Source: a virus. From it: a stretch of DNA of 24,661 nt. The DNA lies in the IMG/VR virus record IMGVR_UViG_3300042524_000063, positions 1-24,661 of that record, one strand, 5' to 3'. Of the stretch, positions 16,824 through 23,279 are shown in pieces. The position numbers and the translations under genes are program-made. Each line of letters opens with the position of its first letter. Position 1 is the stretch's first letter. The notes below the pieces were generated by a model. That model was not told where the DNA came from and searched no databases. It saw nothing but the letters and a program-made list of their open reading frames with translations.

Positions 16824-16833
16824 TATAATATAA
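16819..16833 (+). repeat. TATAA x3 tract leading into the connector start
   Basis: Three perfect TATAA units run from 16819 into the A of ATG 16833, overlapping the stop of the endonuclease gene (16821-16823). It resembles the late element but with a 5-base period, and may be a slipped or degenerate version of it. Confidence 0.5.
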
Positions 16834-17354
16834 TGGCAACAACGGTCTACTTCATTACAGAAAACTATTTGAAAGTGAACACACCAATCACTGCAAATGT
16901 GAACATCACAGAGGTGCTTCCATTGGTAAAAGGTGCTGCCGATATGTGGACACAATCGACATTGGGAACATATTTTTACAATGATTTGCTTGTAAAATAC
17001 AACGCACAGACATTGAATCCAGACGAAGAAACACTTGTTGCATTAATGCAGCCATCCATTGCTTGGAGGGCAGCAGCCGATGCTGTGATTGAATTATCTT
17101 TTCAATTAAAAAACAAGGGAATCCAAACGCAATCTGGTGACAATTCCGCAGCTGCAGAATCAAAGATGGTCCAGTTTATGAACCGTCACTATGCACAAAA
17201 AGCGGAATTTTATGAATTGAAAATGTTTGAATATTTGGTTAAAAATCGTGCTTTATACCCTGAATTTACATCACAGCTGAATCACAATTCAACCTGTTTG
17301 AATTATTGCTGTTCCGGGCAAAACAAATTCAACTCACAGATCCTTTTTTCTTAA
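16833..17354 (+). CDS. Head-tail connector-like protein
   Basis: A 173-residue mainly helical protein (ITEVLPLVKGAADMWTQSTLGTYFYNDL early, IAWRAAADAVIELSF near 75-90, MVQFMNRHYAQKAEFYELKMFEYL near 111-134, written here in parts). Small helical proteins of this size beside the portal are typically gp6/gp15-like connectors closing the neck. I associate this form with a DUF6712-type family in Bacteroidota phages, from memory only. It lies ten bases after the homing endonuclease and overlaps the endolysin gene by one base. It is probably the portal's original neighbour, before the endonuclease entered. Confidence 0.55.
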   Translation: MATTVYFITENYLKVNTPITANVNITEVLPLVKGAADMWTQSTLGTYFYNDLLVKYNAQTLNPDEETLVALMQPSIAWRAAADAVIELSFQLKNKGIQTQSGDNSAAAESKMVQFMNRHYAQKAEFYELKMFEYLVKNRALYPEFTSQLNHNSTCLNYCCSGQNKFNSQILFS

Positions 17355-17773
17355 TGAACATTTCGGAACATATCACATACAACGAAGCAACAGTTTCACC
17401 AACAGCCATCCGTTTTGGTATTGAAAACACACCAACGGAACACCAGCTGTTTGCAATGAGAATTGTTGCATCTGTTTGTTTTGAACCGCTTCGGCAATGG
17501 TATGGTAAGCCAATCCGTATTGGATCATTTTTCAGATGCACATTGCTCAATCAAAAGGTTGGCGGCAGTTCATTAAGTCAGCATTGCAAGGGTGAAGCAA
17601 TTGATTTGACAGCCGGAAGCAAAGAAGAAAACAAAAAGTTGTTTGATTGGTGCAAGGCGAATCTGGTCTTTGATCAGCTTATCTGGGAATACGGAAATGC
17701 CACTGGACCAGACTGGGTTCACATATCTTTTCGCCAAGGGCAAAACAGAAATATGGTTATGAAGATTAAGTAA
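17354..17773 (+). CDS. M15-type peptidase endolysin
   Basis: I start it at ATG 17354, which overlaps the preceding stop (TAATG); the frame is open further upstream but would overlap the connector. The 139-residue product shows the M15A metallopeptidase pattern: IGSFFRC (56-62), SQHCKGEAIDL with zinc ligands His77 and Asp84 (family pattern S.H..G.A.D), and WVHISF with His123 as the third ligand. Such enzymes cleave the peptide part of peptidoglycan and are common phage endolysins. No signal peptide is seen, so export would need the holin candidate at 8865-9098. Length is normal for the family. Confidence 0.88.
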   Translation: MNISEHITYNEATVSPTAIRFGIENTPTEHQLFAMRIVASVCFEPLRQWYGKPIRIGSFFRCTLLNQKVGGSSLSQHCKGEAIDLTAGSKEENKKLFDWCKANLVFDQLIWEYGNATGPDWVHISFRQGQNRNMVMKIK

Positions 17774-17785
17774 AAAAGCTCACAA

Positions 17786-17831
17786 CAACTGCCGTGAAGT
17801 TGCCCCTGAAGGGGAATCTGTTGATTCAGAT
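17786..17831 (+). other. Three adjacent stem-loops in the endolysin 3' region
   Basis: Three perfect hairpins almost touch: CAACT/AGTTG (17786-17790 and 17798-17802, 7-base loop), CCCC/GGGG (17803-17806 and 17811-17814, loop TGAA), and ATCTG/CAGAT (17816-17820 and 17827-17831, 6-base loop). No T-tract follows, so this is not an ordinary terminator. It may be a stabilising 3' structure or a small structured RNA. Confidence 0.5.
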
Positions 17832-17876
17832 ACTCGCTTAGATACATAGTAGAAAGTACAAATATAAAATAAAAAT

Positions 17877-18134
17877 ATGAAATTAGAACAACAACTTGAA
17901 AAATTAGCAAACCTTGAAGATGTCAGCATCAACACGGAAGCAACGCATAACGGTGAACGTATTAAGGATTTATATTGCGATCACTTACCTTATGCAATTA
18001 AAGGCCACGAAATGGCTTTGCTTGTGGTTAAAAATCCATTTGCGAAGATTATCATTCAGCTTGCGATCGTGTTATTGACTGCAATCGGCAAGCGTTTTTG
18101 TGAAGAAGAAGAAAAAGAAACACCTATTTTTTAA
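17877..18134 (+). CDS. Small membrane-associated protein (85 aa)
   Basis: ATG 17877 follows an A-rich leader. The product has a charged N-terminal half (LEQQLEKLANLEDVSI; DLYCDHLPYAIKGHEMALL) and a hydrophobic segment near residues 53-70 (PFAKIIIQLAIVLLTAIGK), then an acidic tail (EEEEKETPIF). This fits one transmembrane helix with the acidic end outside or inside the membrane. It could be a spanin-like or superinfection-related protein, but there is no lipobox and no motif that decides. A terminator directly follows, so it ends the late-side transcription unit. Confidence 0.65.
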   Translation: MKLEQQLEKLANLEDVSINTEATHNGERIKDLYCDHLPYAIKGHEMALLVVKNPFAKIIIQLAIVLLTAIGKRFCEEEEKETPIF

Positions 18135-18154
18135 TTTGTAATCTCTCTAAATAA

Positions 18155-18184
18155 GACCTACACCGCAATAGTGGTGTGGGTTTT
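18155..18184 (+). terminator. Intrinsic terminator
   Basis: Stem ACCTACACC (18156-18164) and GGTGTGGGT (18173-18181), nine pairs with one G-T, and an 8-base loop followed by TTTT. It separates the late side from the early promoter region. Confidence 0.8.
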
Positions 18185-18229
18185 CTCGCTTTTGGCTTAT
18201 TTGTAATCATTATAAATAACAAATAAATG

Positions 18230-18259
18230 TTGCAAGTGTCAAACAATGAACTACATTTG
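18230..18259 (+). promoter_or_regulatory. Bacteroidota-type early promoter
   Basis: TTG at 18230-18232, a 19-base spacer, and TACATTTG at 18252-18259. This matches the known Bacteroidota primary-sigma pattern (-33 TTG and -7 TAnnTTTG, spacing about 19-21). The start of transcription would be near 18266, about 28 bases before ATG 18294. It lies just after the terminator and at the head of the early genes, so it probably uses host RNA polymerase. Confidence 0.75.
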
Positions 18260-18293
18260 TCAAACAAAATTAAACAAACAAAATAATTAAACA

Positions 18294-18437
18294 ATGGCAA
18301 CAGAACTAAAAGGAATAAGAATTGAGATTCAAACAATCAAATTCTTGAAAAAACAAGCAAACCTTGAAGGAAGGACCTTCAGCGGAATAGTAAACAAAAT
18401 ACTTAAAGACTACCAAAATGCAAATAATAAAAATTAA
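18294..18437 (+). CDS. Ribbon-helix-helix DNA-binding protein candidate (47 aa)
   Basis: The product starts MATELKGIRIEIQTIKFLKK, a beta-strand-like start (GIRIEI) followed by two helices (QTIKFLKKQANLEG and FSGIVNKILKDYQN). This matches the Arc/MetJ-type ribbon-helix-helix layout, with a small dimeric fold. It is the first gene after the early promoter, a common place for an autoregulator. No operator is evident within the promoter. The call rests on pattern and size only; a CopG-like repressor is the nearest family. Confidence 0.6.
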   Translation: MATELKGIRIEIQTIKFLKKQANLEGRTFSGIVNKILKDYQNANNKN

Positions 18438-18537
18438 ATCAACCGTTCAACCGGACCACAAATTTATCAGTTATTCCGCTTGGATGAAATACATTAGAAA
18501 CAGAAACAACAAAGCATTAACCCCTAAAATTAAATAA
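18418..18537 (+). CDS. Small basic hypothetical protein (39 aa)
   Basis: ATG 18418 lies 20 bases inside the end of the preceding gene, in another frame. The product (begins MQIIKIKSTVQPDHKF, ends KALTPKIK) is Lys/Arg/Asn-rich, with an aromatic middle (ISYSAWMKYIRNR). It fills the space to the next gene, whose ATG follows its stop by one base, which favours a real gene. No family is recognised. Confidence 0.4.
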   Translation: MQIIKIKSTVQPDHKFISYSAWMKYIRNRNNKALTPKIK

Positions 18538-18538
18538 T

Positions 18539-18715
18539 ATGAACTATGACGATTGGAAATTAGCAACACCGCCAGACTTTGACAATGAAACAGATTACGA
18601 ATATTGTGATCATTGTGACAATCAGTTTGAACCGGATGAACTTAACAACGTATTGATTGACTTGGTCCCGTTCACACTATGTAATAAATGTAAAAATAAA
18701 GCTGAACAAAATTAA
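18539..18715 (+). CDS. Small zinc-ribbon-like protein (58 aa)
   Basis: The product carries two CxxC pairs: YCDHC (Cys23, Cys26) and LCNKC (Cys48, Cys51), spaced as in a small zinc ribbon or treble-clef finger. The N-terminal 20 residues are acidic (DDWKLATPPDFDNETDYEY) and the end is basic (KCKNKAEQN). Such small zinc proteins are common among phage early genes and often bind host proteins or nucleic acids. The zinc role is inferred from the cysteines; the target is unknown. One base separates it from the preceding gene. Confidence 0.65.
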   Translation: MNYDDWKLATPPDFDNETDYEYCDHCDNQFEPDELNNVLIDLVPFTLCNKCKNKAEQN

Positions 18716-18740
18716 TTTAAACCCTAAAAACCCTAAAATT

Positions 18741-18965
18741 ATGAAAACTGCAAAAGAACGCTTTGAAGCTATTATCAAAATGATTGACAGTAATATGATA
18801 CCTGAAGGATGCGAAGTGCGTCTATGGATCAATAATTGCACAAATAATGAACTTTTACATCTTGGTGCTGAACTTGGAATTGCTTGCGAGAGAAGAAGCA
18901 ACAATGACTCACGTTTGTTTCTATGTGTTGAAAAAGATAACTACGAAATAACACTGTGGGCATAA
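18741..18965 (+). CDS. Hypothetical early protein (74 aa)
   Basis: I choose ATG 18741 (MKTAKERFEAIIKMIDSNMI); the frame is open further up, but that would overlap the zinc-ribbon gene. The leader before the ATG has two CCCTAAAA units (AAACCCTAAAAACCCTAAAA), an A-rich start without Shine-Dalgarno, as in Bacteroidota. The product is soluble and mixed alpha/beta, with CEVRLWINNC and LFLCVEKDNYEITLW strands. No domain is recognised. Confidence 0.65.
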   Translation: MKTAKERFEAIIKMIDSNMIPEGCEVRLWINNCTNNELLHLGAELGIACERRSNNDSRLFLCVEKDNYEITLWA

Positions 18966-18983
18966 TCTAAAAACTATAAAACA

Positions 18984-19226
18984 ATGGACAATTTTTTTAC
19001 AAAATCGGAAATGATGCCAGCAACAACGGTGATTGATATGGACAGAGTAGTTCAGTATAGGGATGCACTTTGCTCCTTGCTGGTCCAAGAGCCGCCAAGA
19101 CACCCCGGTGGCCAAAAAAAACAATCACAAAGTACAGCCATCGCCTTAGAAATAATGCAATGCAACCAGTGGCTGAAGCATAACTTCAAACTATTCTTTG
19201 AAGAAGGAAATCTAAATATAAAGTAA
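18984..19226 (+). CDS. Hypothetical early protein (80 aa)
   Basis: The product starts MDNFFTKSEMMPATTVIDMD, has a Gly/Gln/Ser-rich middle (PPRHPGGQKKQSQSTA) and ends in a helical part (LEIMQCNQWLKHNFKLFFEEG). No family is recognised. It lies between small early genes and the ERF recombinase gene, in the same direction and with about 20-base spacing, so it is probably part of the same early transcript. Confidence 0.6.
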   Translation: MDNFFTKSEMMPATTVIDMDRVVQYRDALCSLLVQEPPRHPGGQKKQSQSTAIALEIMQCNQWLKHNFKLFFEEGNLNIK

Positions 19227-19248
19227 ACCCAAAAAACCCAAACAAACT

Positions 19249-19785
19249 ATGAAACACATCAGCAAAGCACTATTAGAAGCCCAAAAAGAAATGGGCAACG
19301 CATTAAAGGAAAGCAAGAACCCTTTTTTCAAATCATCTTACGCAGACTTAAATTCAATTCGTGAGGCTTGTATGCCTTCACTTAACAAGCACGGGATTGT
19401 GGTTCTTCAGCCAACAGCGTTTATTGATGGCAAAAACTTCATTAAAACGATCCTTTTGCACGAAAGCGGGGAAAGTATGGAATCACTGACAGAGATCGTT
19501 TACAGCAAACAAAACGATGCTCAATCGCAAGGAAGCGGCATAACATACGCACGAAGATACGGATTGCAATCTTTTGTAAATGTAGGTGCTGAAGATGATG
19601 ACGGAAACAAAGCAAGCCAATCAAAAAAAGAAGAGCCACCAAAACAGAAAGCACATTTATTGGCAACTAAGATTGATGATGTAAATAAGGCCTTACAAGA
19701 GGGAAAAACAACGATGGATTTTTTACTGGCCAATTATACCATTTCAAATGAAGTTATGAACTTATTAATCATCCCTAAAAAATAA
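19249..19785 (+). CDS. erf: ERF-family single-strand annealing protein
   Basis: A 178-residue recombinase with the ERF signature: NPFFKSSYADLNSIREAC (24-41) and QGSGITYARRYGLQSFVNV (94-112) followed by GAEDDDGN (113-120). ERF proteins bind single-stranded DNA as rings and promote annealing, and serve in phage replication and recombination. The C-terminal 50 residues are Lys/Glu/Pro-rich and variable, as in the family. No paired exonuclease is seen in the window. It lies five bases before the Gp157-like gene, suggesting one unit for recombination. Mosaic exchange in this phage may use it. Confidence 0.9.
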   Translation: MKHISKALLEAQKEMGNALKESKNPFFKSSYADLNSIREACMPSLNKHGIVVLQPTAFIDGKNFIKTILLHESGESMESLTEIVYSKQNDAQSQGSGITYARRYGLQSFVNVGAEDDDGNKASQSKKEEPPKQKAHLLATKIDDVNKALQEGKTTMDFLLANYTISNEVMNLLIIPKK

Positions 19786-19789
19786 AAAT

Positions 19790-20284
19790 ATGAAAATAGC
19801 ATTATATCAGATTGAGCAAGAATATATTTCTTTGGCCAATCAAATAATTGAAAACGAAGGCGAATTGTCTGAAGAATTAGAAGACGCTTTGATGATTAAC
19901 CAAGAGCAGCTGGAACAGAAAGGGAAGGGTTATGGTTATATAATTAAAGACATTGAAGCCGAGATTGATGCAATTGATGTTGAAATCAAAAGGCTTTCAG
20001 CAATGAAGAAGTCCAGAACAAATGCAGTCGATAAGCTAAAAACATCACTTTCACAAGCCATGCAACTGTTTGATATTTCCGAATTGAAAACGGCCACTTT
20101 GAAAATAAGCTTCAGGAAGTCCGAAAGTGTAGAGGTCGAAGATATGCGACTATTAGACCAGTGTTTTATTATAAAGAAAACAACAGAATCAATTGACAAG
20201 GTGGCCATTAAAGAATCAATCAAAGGTGGTGTTCAAGTTTATGGAGCAGTATTAAAAACCAATCTTAATCTACAAATCAAATGA
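19790..20284 (+). CDS. Gp157-like (Siphovirus Gp157) protein
   Basis: A 164-residue protein. It has a long charged coiled-coil region (about 8-95, with DIEAEIDAIDVEIKRLSAMK in the middle) followed by a beta-rich end (LKTATLKISFRKSESVEVED, then a C-terminal GGVQVYGAVLKTNLNLQIK). This layout, with the FRKSESVEV motif, is characteristic of Siphovirus Gp157, a family found beside recombination genes and in one case linked with phage-resistance phenotypes. The biochemical role is not known. It overlaps the next gene by four bases (ATGA). Confidence 0.8.
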   Translation: MKIALYQIEQEYISLANQIIENEGELSEELEDALMINQEQLEQKGKGYGYIIKDIEAEIDAIDVEIKRLSAMKKSRTNAVDKLKTSLSQAMQLFDISELKTATLKISFRKSESVEVEDMRLLDQCFIIKKTTESIDKVAIKESIKGGVQVYGAVLKTNLNLQIK

Positions 20285-20637
20285 AGATAATTCTATCAGC
20301 AACAATTGAAGGGATTTCCACCAGAGTGGACAACACTATTGCAATAAAATTAGGGACACAAGAACTTGATCCTGAAATGTGCGGACAACTTTTCCAGCTT
20401 AGAAATAAGCTGGTAAAGGTGTTGCTTTCAGATTCAAACATTACAAAGTTGGAAGAAGATTTGGTTGATGCCGAAAACATTGCACAAGTGAAAAAGGGCA
20501 AATCACCCAGCCAAAGATTCAGGGCCGTTTTGTTTCTGGTCAACAAAACACTTGGAGGATCAGATGAAAGTTTTGAGCAGTTCTACGCAACGGAATTGGA
20601 AAGGTTAATTGAACACTACAAAAAGAAGCTGGACTAA
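20281..20637 (+). CDS. Hypothetical recombination-module protein (118 aa)
   Basis: It starts with a beta hairpin-like segment (MKIILSATIEGISTRVDNTI) and continues as a helical protein with KGKSPSQRFRAVLFLVN (about 73-89). The end is charged and helical (ELERLIEHYKKKLD). It overlaps both neighbours (ATGA upstream, TAATG downstream), so it is tightly coupled to the Gp157-like and NinG genes and probably works in the same DNA recombination module. No known family is recognised. Confidence 0.7.
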   Translation: MKIILSATIEGISTRVDNTIAIKLGTQELDPEMCGQLFQLRNKLVKVLLSDSNITKLEEDLVDAENIAQVKKGKSPSQRFRAVLFLVNKTLGGSDESFEQFYATELERLIEHYKKKLD

Positions 20638-21167
20638 TGGCAAAATGTAAAAACCCCAATTGCAAGGATAAATTCAAACCTAAATACTTTTTGCAAAAGC
20701 ACTGCATGGAAAAGGATGAATGTATTGCCTTAGAAATAGAAATGAAAAAGGCAACTATTTGGAAGGAGAAACGTGCCGAATGGAAAGAGGACCTAAAAAC
20801 AAAAGGTGACTGGATCAAACTTTTGCAAGTTACCTTCAACACTTTTATTCGGGTAAGGGATAAAGAATTGCCTTGTATCAGCTGTTTAAAAACAAAGGTT
20901 GAAGAATTTCATGCTGGACACTACATTGCGACAACGTATCAATATCACCGATTCAACGAAGATAATGTTCACAAGCAATGCAGCCAGTGTAACACCCATC
21001 TGCGTGGAAACTTAATTCCTTACCGAATTGAGCTAATTAAAAGGATTGGGTTGAATCGTGTTGAGTATTTAGAAAACACCAGACACATGATGCTGGAGCT
21101 TACGATTCCAGAAATACAAGAACTAATTAAAGAATATAAATTTAAAACTAAAGAACTAAAAAAATGA
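20637..21167 (+). CDS. ninG: NinG (Rap)-like recombination protein
   Basis: A 176-residue protein matching lambda NinG. An N-terminal zinc-binding segment (Cys4, Cys9, Cys23) is followed by a helical linker, then FNTFIRVRDKELPCISC (67-83) with Cys80/Cys83, FHAGHYI (91-97), RFNEDNVHKQCSQCNTHLRG (105-124) with Cys115/Cys118, and RIELIKRIG. NinG/Rap is a structure-specific endonuclease that resolves recombination intermediates. It sits in one overlapping unit with the ERF, Gp157-like and winged-helix candidate genes. All key residues are present. Confidence 0.9.
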   Translation: MAKCKNPNCKDKFKPKYFLQKHCMEKDECIALEIEMKKATIWKEKRAEWKEDLKTKGDWIKLLQVTFNTFIRVRDKELPCISCLKTKVEEFHAGHYIATTYQYHRFNEDNVHKQCSQCNTHLRGNLIPYRIELIKRIGLNRVEYLENTRHMMLELTIPEIQELIKEYKFKTKELKK

Positions 21168-21436
21168 ACCACTACAATACAACACACGAATCTGGGCAGC
21201 TTCTATTGCAATATGAGTACGTTGCACTATCCCTTGAAAAGATTGTTCTTGAACTATTTAAGATGCAGAACAGACCATTAACTTGGAGTGATGTGCATTT
21301 GATTATTCCAAACGTGAATGAAGTCAGCTTAAAAAGAAGCATCACTAACTTGAAAACTTCAGGACACTTGGAAAAGACAAAAGAAAAAGGGATCAGCATT
21401 TATGGGCGGCCAGCGTATAAATATAAATTAATTTGA
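21164..21436 (+). CDS. Winged-helix-like DNA-binding protein (90 aa)
   Basis: ATG 21164 overlaps the stop of NinG by four bases. The product has a helical first half (YEYVALSLEKIVLELFKMQN) then LTWSDVHLIIPNVNEVSLKRSITNLKTSGHLEKT (given in part) and a strand-turn-strand end (GISIYGRPAYKYKLI). This helix-turn-helix-wing pattern fits a small winged helix. It ends the recombination unit and may regulate the next region, whose intergenic dyads begin 55 bases on. The exact family is not recognised. Confidence 0.6.
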   Translation: MNHYNTTHESGQLLLQYEYVALSLEKIVLELFKMQNRPLTWSDVHLIIPNVNEVSLKRSITNLKTSGHLEKTKEKGISIYGRPAYKYKLI

Positions 21437-21490
21437 TATAATTAAAATTATGTGTATATTGCATAACATTTAGTTCTTAAAATTTATAAA

Positions 21491-21533
21491 GTTATTGGTC
21501 AGAATAACAATCGAAATAGTGTATTTTATACAC
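21491..21533 (+). promoter_or_regulatory. Two tandem dyads, probable operator region
   Basis: Two perfect inverted repeats lie 10 bases apart: GTTATT-N6-AATAAC (21491-21508) and GTGTAT-TTT-ATACAC (21519-21533). They are in the 162-base gap between the recombination and replication units, upstream of a terminator. They look like protein-binding sites. The partner could be the winged-helix or the ribbon-helix-helix product; no clear -33/-7 promoter is visible nearby. Confidence 0.5.
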
Positions 21534-21542
21534 GATACGATT

Positions 21543-21580
21543 AAGCCCCATTTTGTACTGACCTACACTTGGGGCTTTTT
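21543..21580 (+). terminator. Intrinsic terminator or attenuator before the replication unit
   Basis: Stem AAGCCCCA (21543-21550) and TGGGGCTT (21570-21577), eight perfect pairs with a 19-base loop, running into five T. It ends 19 bases before ATG 21599, so transcripts for the replication genes must either read through it or begin just inside it. Confidence 0.8.
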
Positions 21581-21598
21581 CGTTTAAACATTAAAACA

Positions 21599-22294
21599 AT
21601 GGCTGAAAATAAAAAATCATTTTTGCTTTATTGCGACATAATTCACACTATAAATAAAATGCCAGATGACAAGGCCGGGGAATTATTCAAACATATTTTA
21701 AGGTATGTAAATGATGAAGATCCTTCCACGGATGACTTAATTATCAATTTAACCTTTGAACCCATTAAGCAACAGCTTAAAAGGGATTTGTCTAAGTACG
21801 AGGGCATTAGAGCAAAAAATAAATTGAACGCTGATAAGCGTTGGAATGCGACCGCATCCGACCGCATGCCAACCGATGCCAAACATGCCGATACAGATAC
21901 AGTAACAGATAATGATAAAGTAATAAAAGATATTAAAGTATCTGTGGCAAAAAAGCCACTTGTTGAATATCAGCCTTGTTTGGATTTTTGGCTCAAGGAC
22001 TTTCATCCAGACTGGACATTTGGAGGGCAGCAAGGAAAAGCTTTAAAATCAATCATTAAAAAAATTGAAAAGCTTAGGAAAAATGAAACGGATTCAATTG
22101 TTGAACTGTTTAAGTTTATATGCTTAAAGCTTCCTGAATGGTACAAAGACAAAGATTTGCCAATAATAGATTCAAAATTTAACGAAATAATTGAACAAAT
22201 TAAAATTCAAAAAAATGGAAATACAGCGAGTAAATCAAGTGACACAATTGGAGCTATCAATAGAATCCTTGAAAAAAAAGGATTGCTATCTTAA
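21599..22294 (+). CDS. Replication-region protein with DUF6291-like N-terminus
   Basis: I choose ATG 21599 (MAENKKSFLLYCDIIHTINK); the upstream in-frame TTG lies in the terminator stem. The 231-residue product has an N-terminal domain (about 1-90, with MPDDKAGELFKHILRYVND and FEPIKQQLKRDLSKYE) like those in DUF6291 proteins of Bacteroidota phages. A variable, charged linker follows (TDAKHADTDTVTDNDKV, about 97-113), then a helical C-terminal domain (LDFWLKDFHPDWTFGGQQGK, about 130-149). This resembles DnaD-type replisome-organiser proteins, with a DNA-binding head and a helical tail. It is the first gene of the replication unit. The role is inferred. Confidence 0.65.
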   Translation: MAENKKSFLLYCDIIHTINKMPDDKAGELFKHILRYVNDEDPSTDDLIINLTFEPIKQQLKRDLSKYEGIRAKNKLNADKRWNATASDRMPTDAKHADTDTVTDNDKVIKDIKVSVAKKPLVEYQPCLDFWLKDFHPDWTFGGQQGKALKSIIKKIEKLRKNETDSIVELFKFICLKLPEWYKDKDLPIIDSKFNEIIEQIKIQKNGNTASKSSDTIGAINRILEKKGLLS

Positions 22295-23030
22295 ACTGAC
22301 AGCAGCGGAAAAAGAAATTGCTTTGTGCTGTATTGAATTGAAAATAAAAGAGTTAACAGAAAACACATTCAAAACAAAAATGCTTCACTTGATTGGCCAG
22401 ACGCATTTGAATTGCGGATTTAAAACCGATGAAAACCAAGTTGAACAAACGATTGATGAGCTTTGTGCCGACCTTTTGAAATACAATTCAACGCTTTCAT
22501 TCGAAGAAATTGAACTCGCTTTCAAAAATGGCTGGAAAAAGGAATACGGTGATTTCTTTGGTTTAAACAACGCAACATACTTTCAATGGGTAAATGCTTA
22601 CACTTGGGGAGAAAAGCGTTTAAAAGTCAAGAAAACGCTATTAGAGGCCAAAGAAAATGAAAAGATAGAGCCAGCGAAAAAGACCGAAGCCGAAATTGAT
22701 GCAATAATGCGTGACGCTTGTTTAAGAAGTTTTGATGATTTTAAGAAGAAAATTCTGGTGGTTGATGCTGGAAATGTAAAATATAATTATCTGGTCAAAT
22801 GTGGACTTATAAATTTCACAAAAGAACGCAAGCAAGAAATAAGAACAATTGTTGAATCCAGAATGCGAACACAAGCAATTGAAAACAGACAAAAAAGCGA
22901 ATCAATTGAAAAATCAATTGCAAAAATACTGCCGGAATCAATCATTTCGGAATCACGAAGGGAAGCTTTGGTTGTATTTTATAAAGATTTGATTGAAACA
23001 GAAACAGAATTGATTGATTTACTTAATTAA
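22215..23030 (+). CDS. Replication-associated protein, possible helicase loader
   Basis: I start at ATG 22215 (MEIQRVNQVTQLELSIE), which overlaps the preceding gene by 80 bases in another frame. Later starts would remove the LTAAEKEIALCCIELKIKEL segment, which looks like real protein. The 271-residue product has FEEIELAFKNGWKKEYGDFFGLNNATYFQWVNAY (about 96-128, given in part), a pattern I recall from proteins next to replication genes in Bacteroidota phages, then a Lys/Glu-rich helical C-terminal half. It could load the helicase or prime replication with its neighbour, by analogy with O/P-type pairs, but no direct motif shows this. Confidence 0.6.
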   Translation: MEIQRVNQVTQLELSIESLKKKDCYLKLTAAEKEIALCCIELKIKELTENTFKTKMLHLIGQTHLNCGFKTDENQVEQTIDELCADLLKYNSTLSFEEIELAFKNGWKKEYGDFFGLNNATYFQWVNAYTWGEKRLKVKKTLLEAKENEKIEPAKKTEAEIDAIMRDACLRSFDDFKKKILVVDAGNVKYNYLVKCGLINFTKERKQEIRTIVESRMRTQAIENRQKSESIEKSIAKILPESIISESRREALVVFYKDLIETETELIDLLN

Positions 23031-23037
23031 AAACGAT

Positions 23038-23262
23038 ATGAAACAAACAAGAAAGTCAATCCAAACAGAAAAATACGTTGACCTTTACATTGAAATGAAT
23101 GACGGAAGGCCGCCAACATACAAGGAAATTGAAGAAAGATTCAACGTCAAACGGACTTCAGCATATAACAGATGCAAGGATTTCCGACATAAAATGTCAC
23201 AACATTCACAGACCGAAACAGTCATTGATCAATATATTCGTAAATATAAACAAGTCGCATAA
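23038..23262 (+). CDS. Small helix-turn-helix protein (74 aa)
   Basis: I choose ATG 23038 (MKQTRKSIQTEKYVDLYIEM); the frame is open to 23014 but that would overlap the previous gene. The product has a helix-turn-helix-like core: GRPPTYKEIEERFNVKRTSAYNRCKDF (about 22-48, given in part), with the second helix basic as in DNA-recognition helices. It may regulate early or replication genes. It is directly followed by the first copy of the repeated leader. The helix-turn-helix call rests on pattern only. Confidence 0.6.
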   Translation: MKQTRKSIQTEKYVDLYIEMNDGRPPTYKEIEERFNVKRTSAYNRCKDFRHKMSQHSQTETVIDQYIRKYKQVA

Positions 23263-23277
23263 ACTAAACAAACAAGA
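23263..23277 (+). repeat. Leader repeat copy 1 (ACTAAACAAACAAGA)
   Basis: ACTAAACAAACAAGA, just before ATG 23280. The same 15 bases recur at 24522-24536, and all but the first two recur at 23542-23554. It is an A-rich leader without Shine-Dalgarno and may be a conserved translation leader or a preferred recombination point. Confidence 0.7.
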
Positions 23278-23279
23278 AA

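Noticed and set aside
17786-17831. tRNA-like layout (5-base stem with a 7-base loop followed by two stems)
   Set aside because: No acceptor stem, no TTC-type T-loop and no suitable anticodon-loop bases; the order of stems is also wrong.
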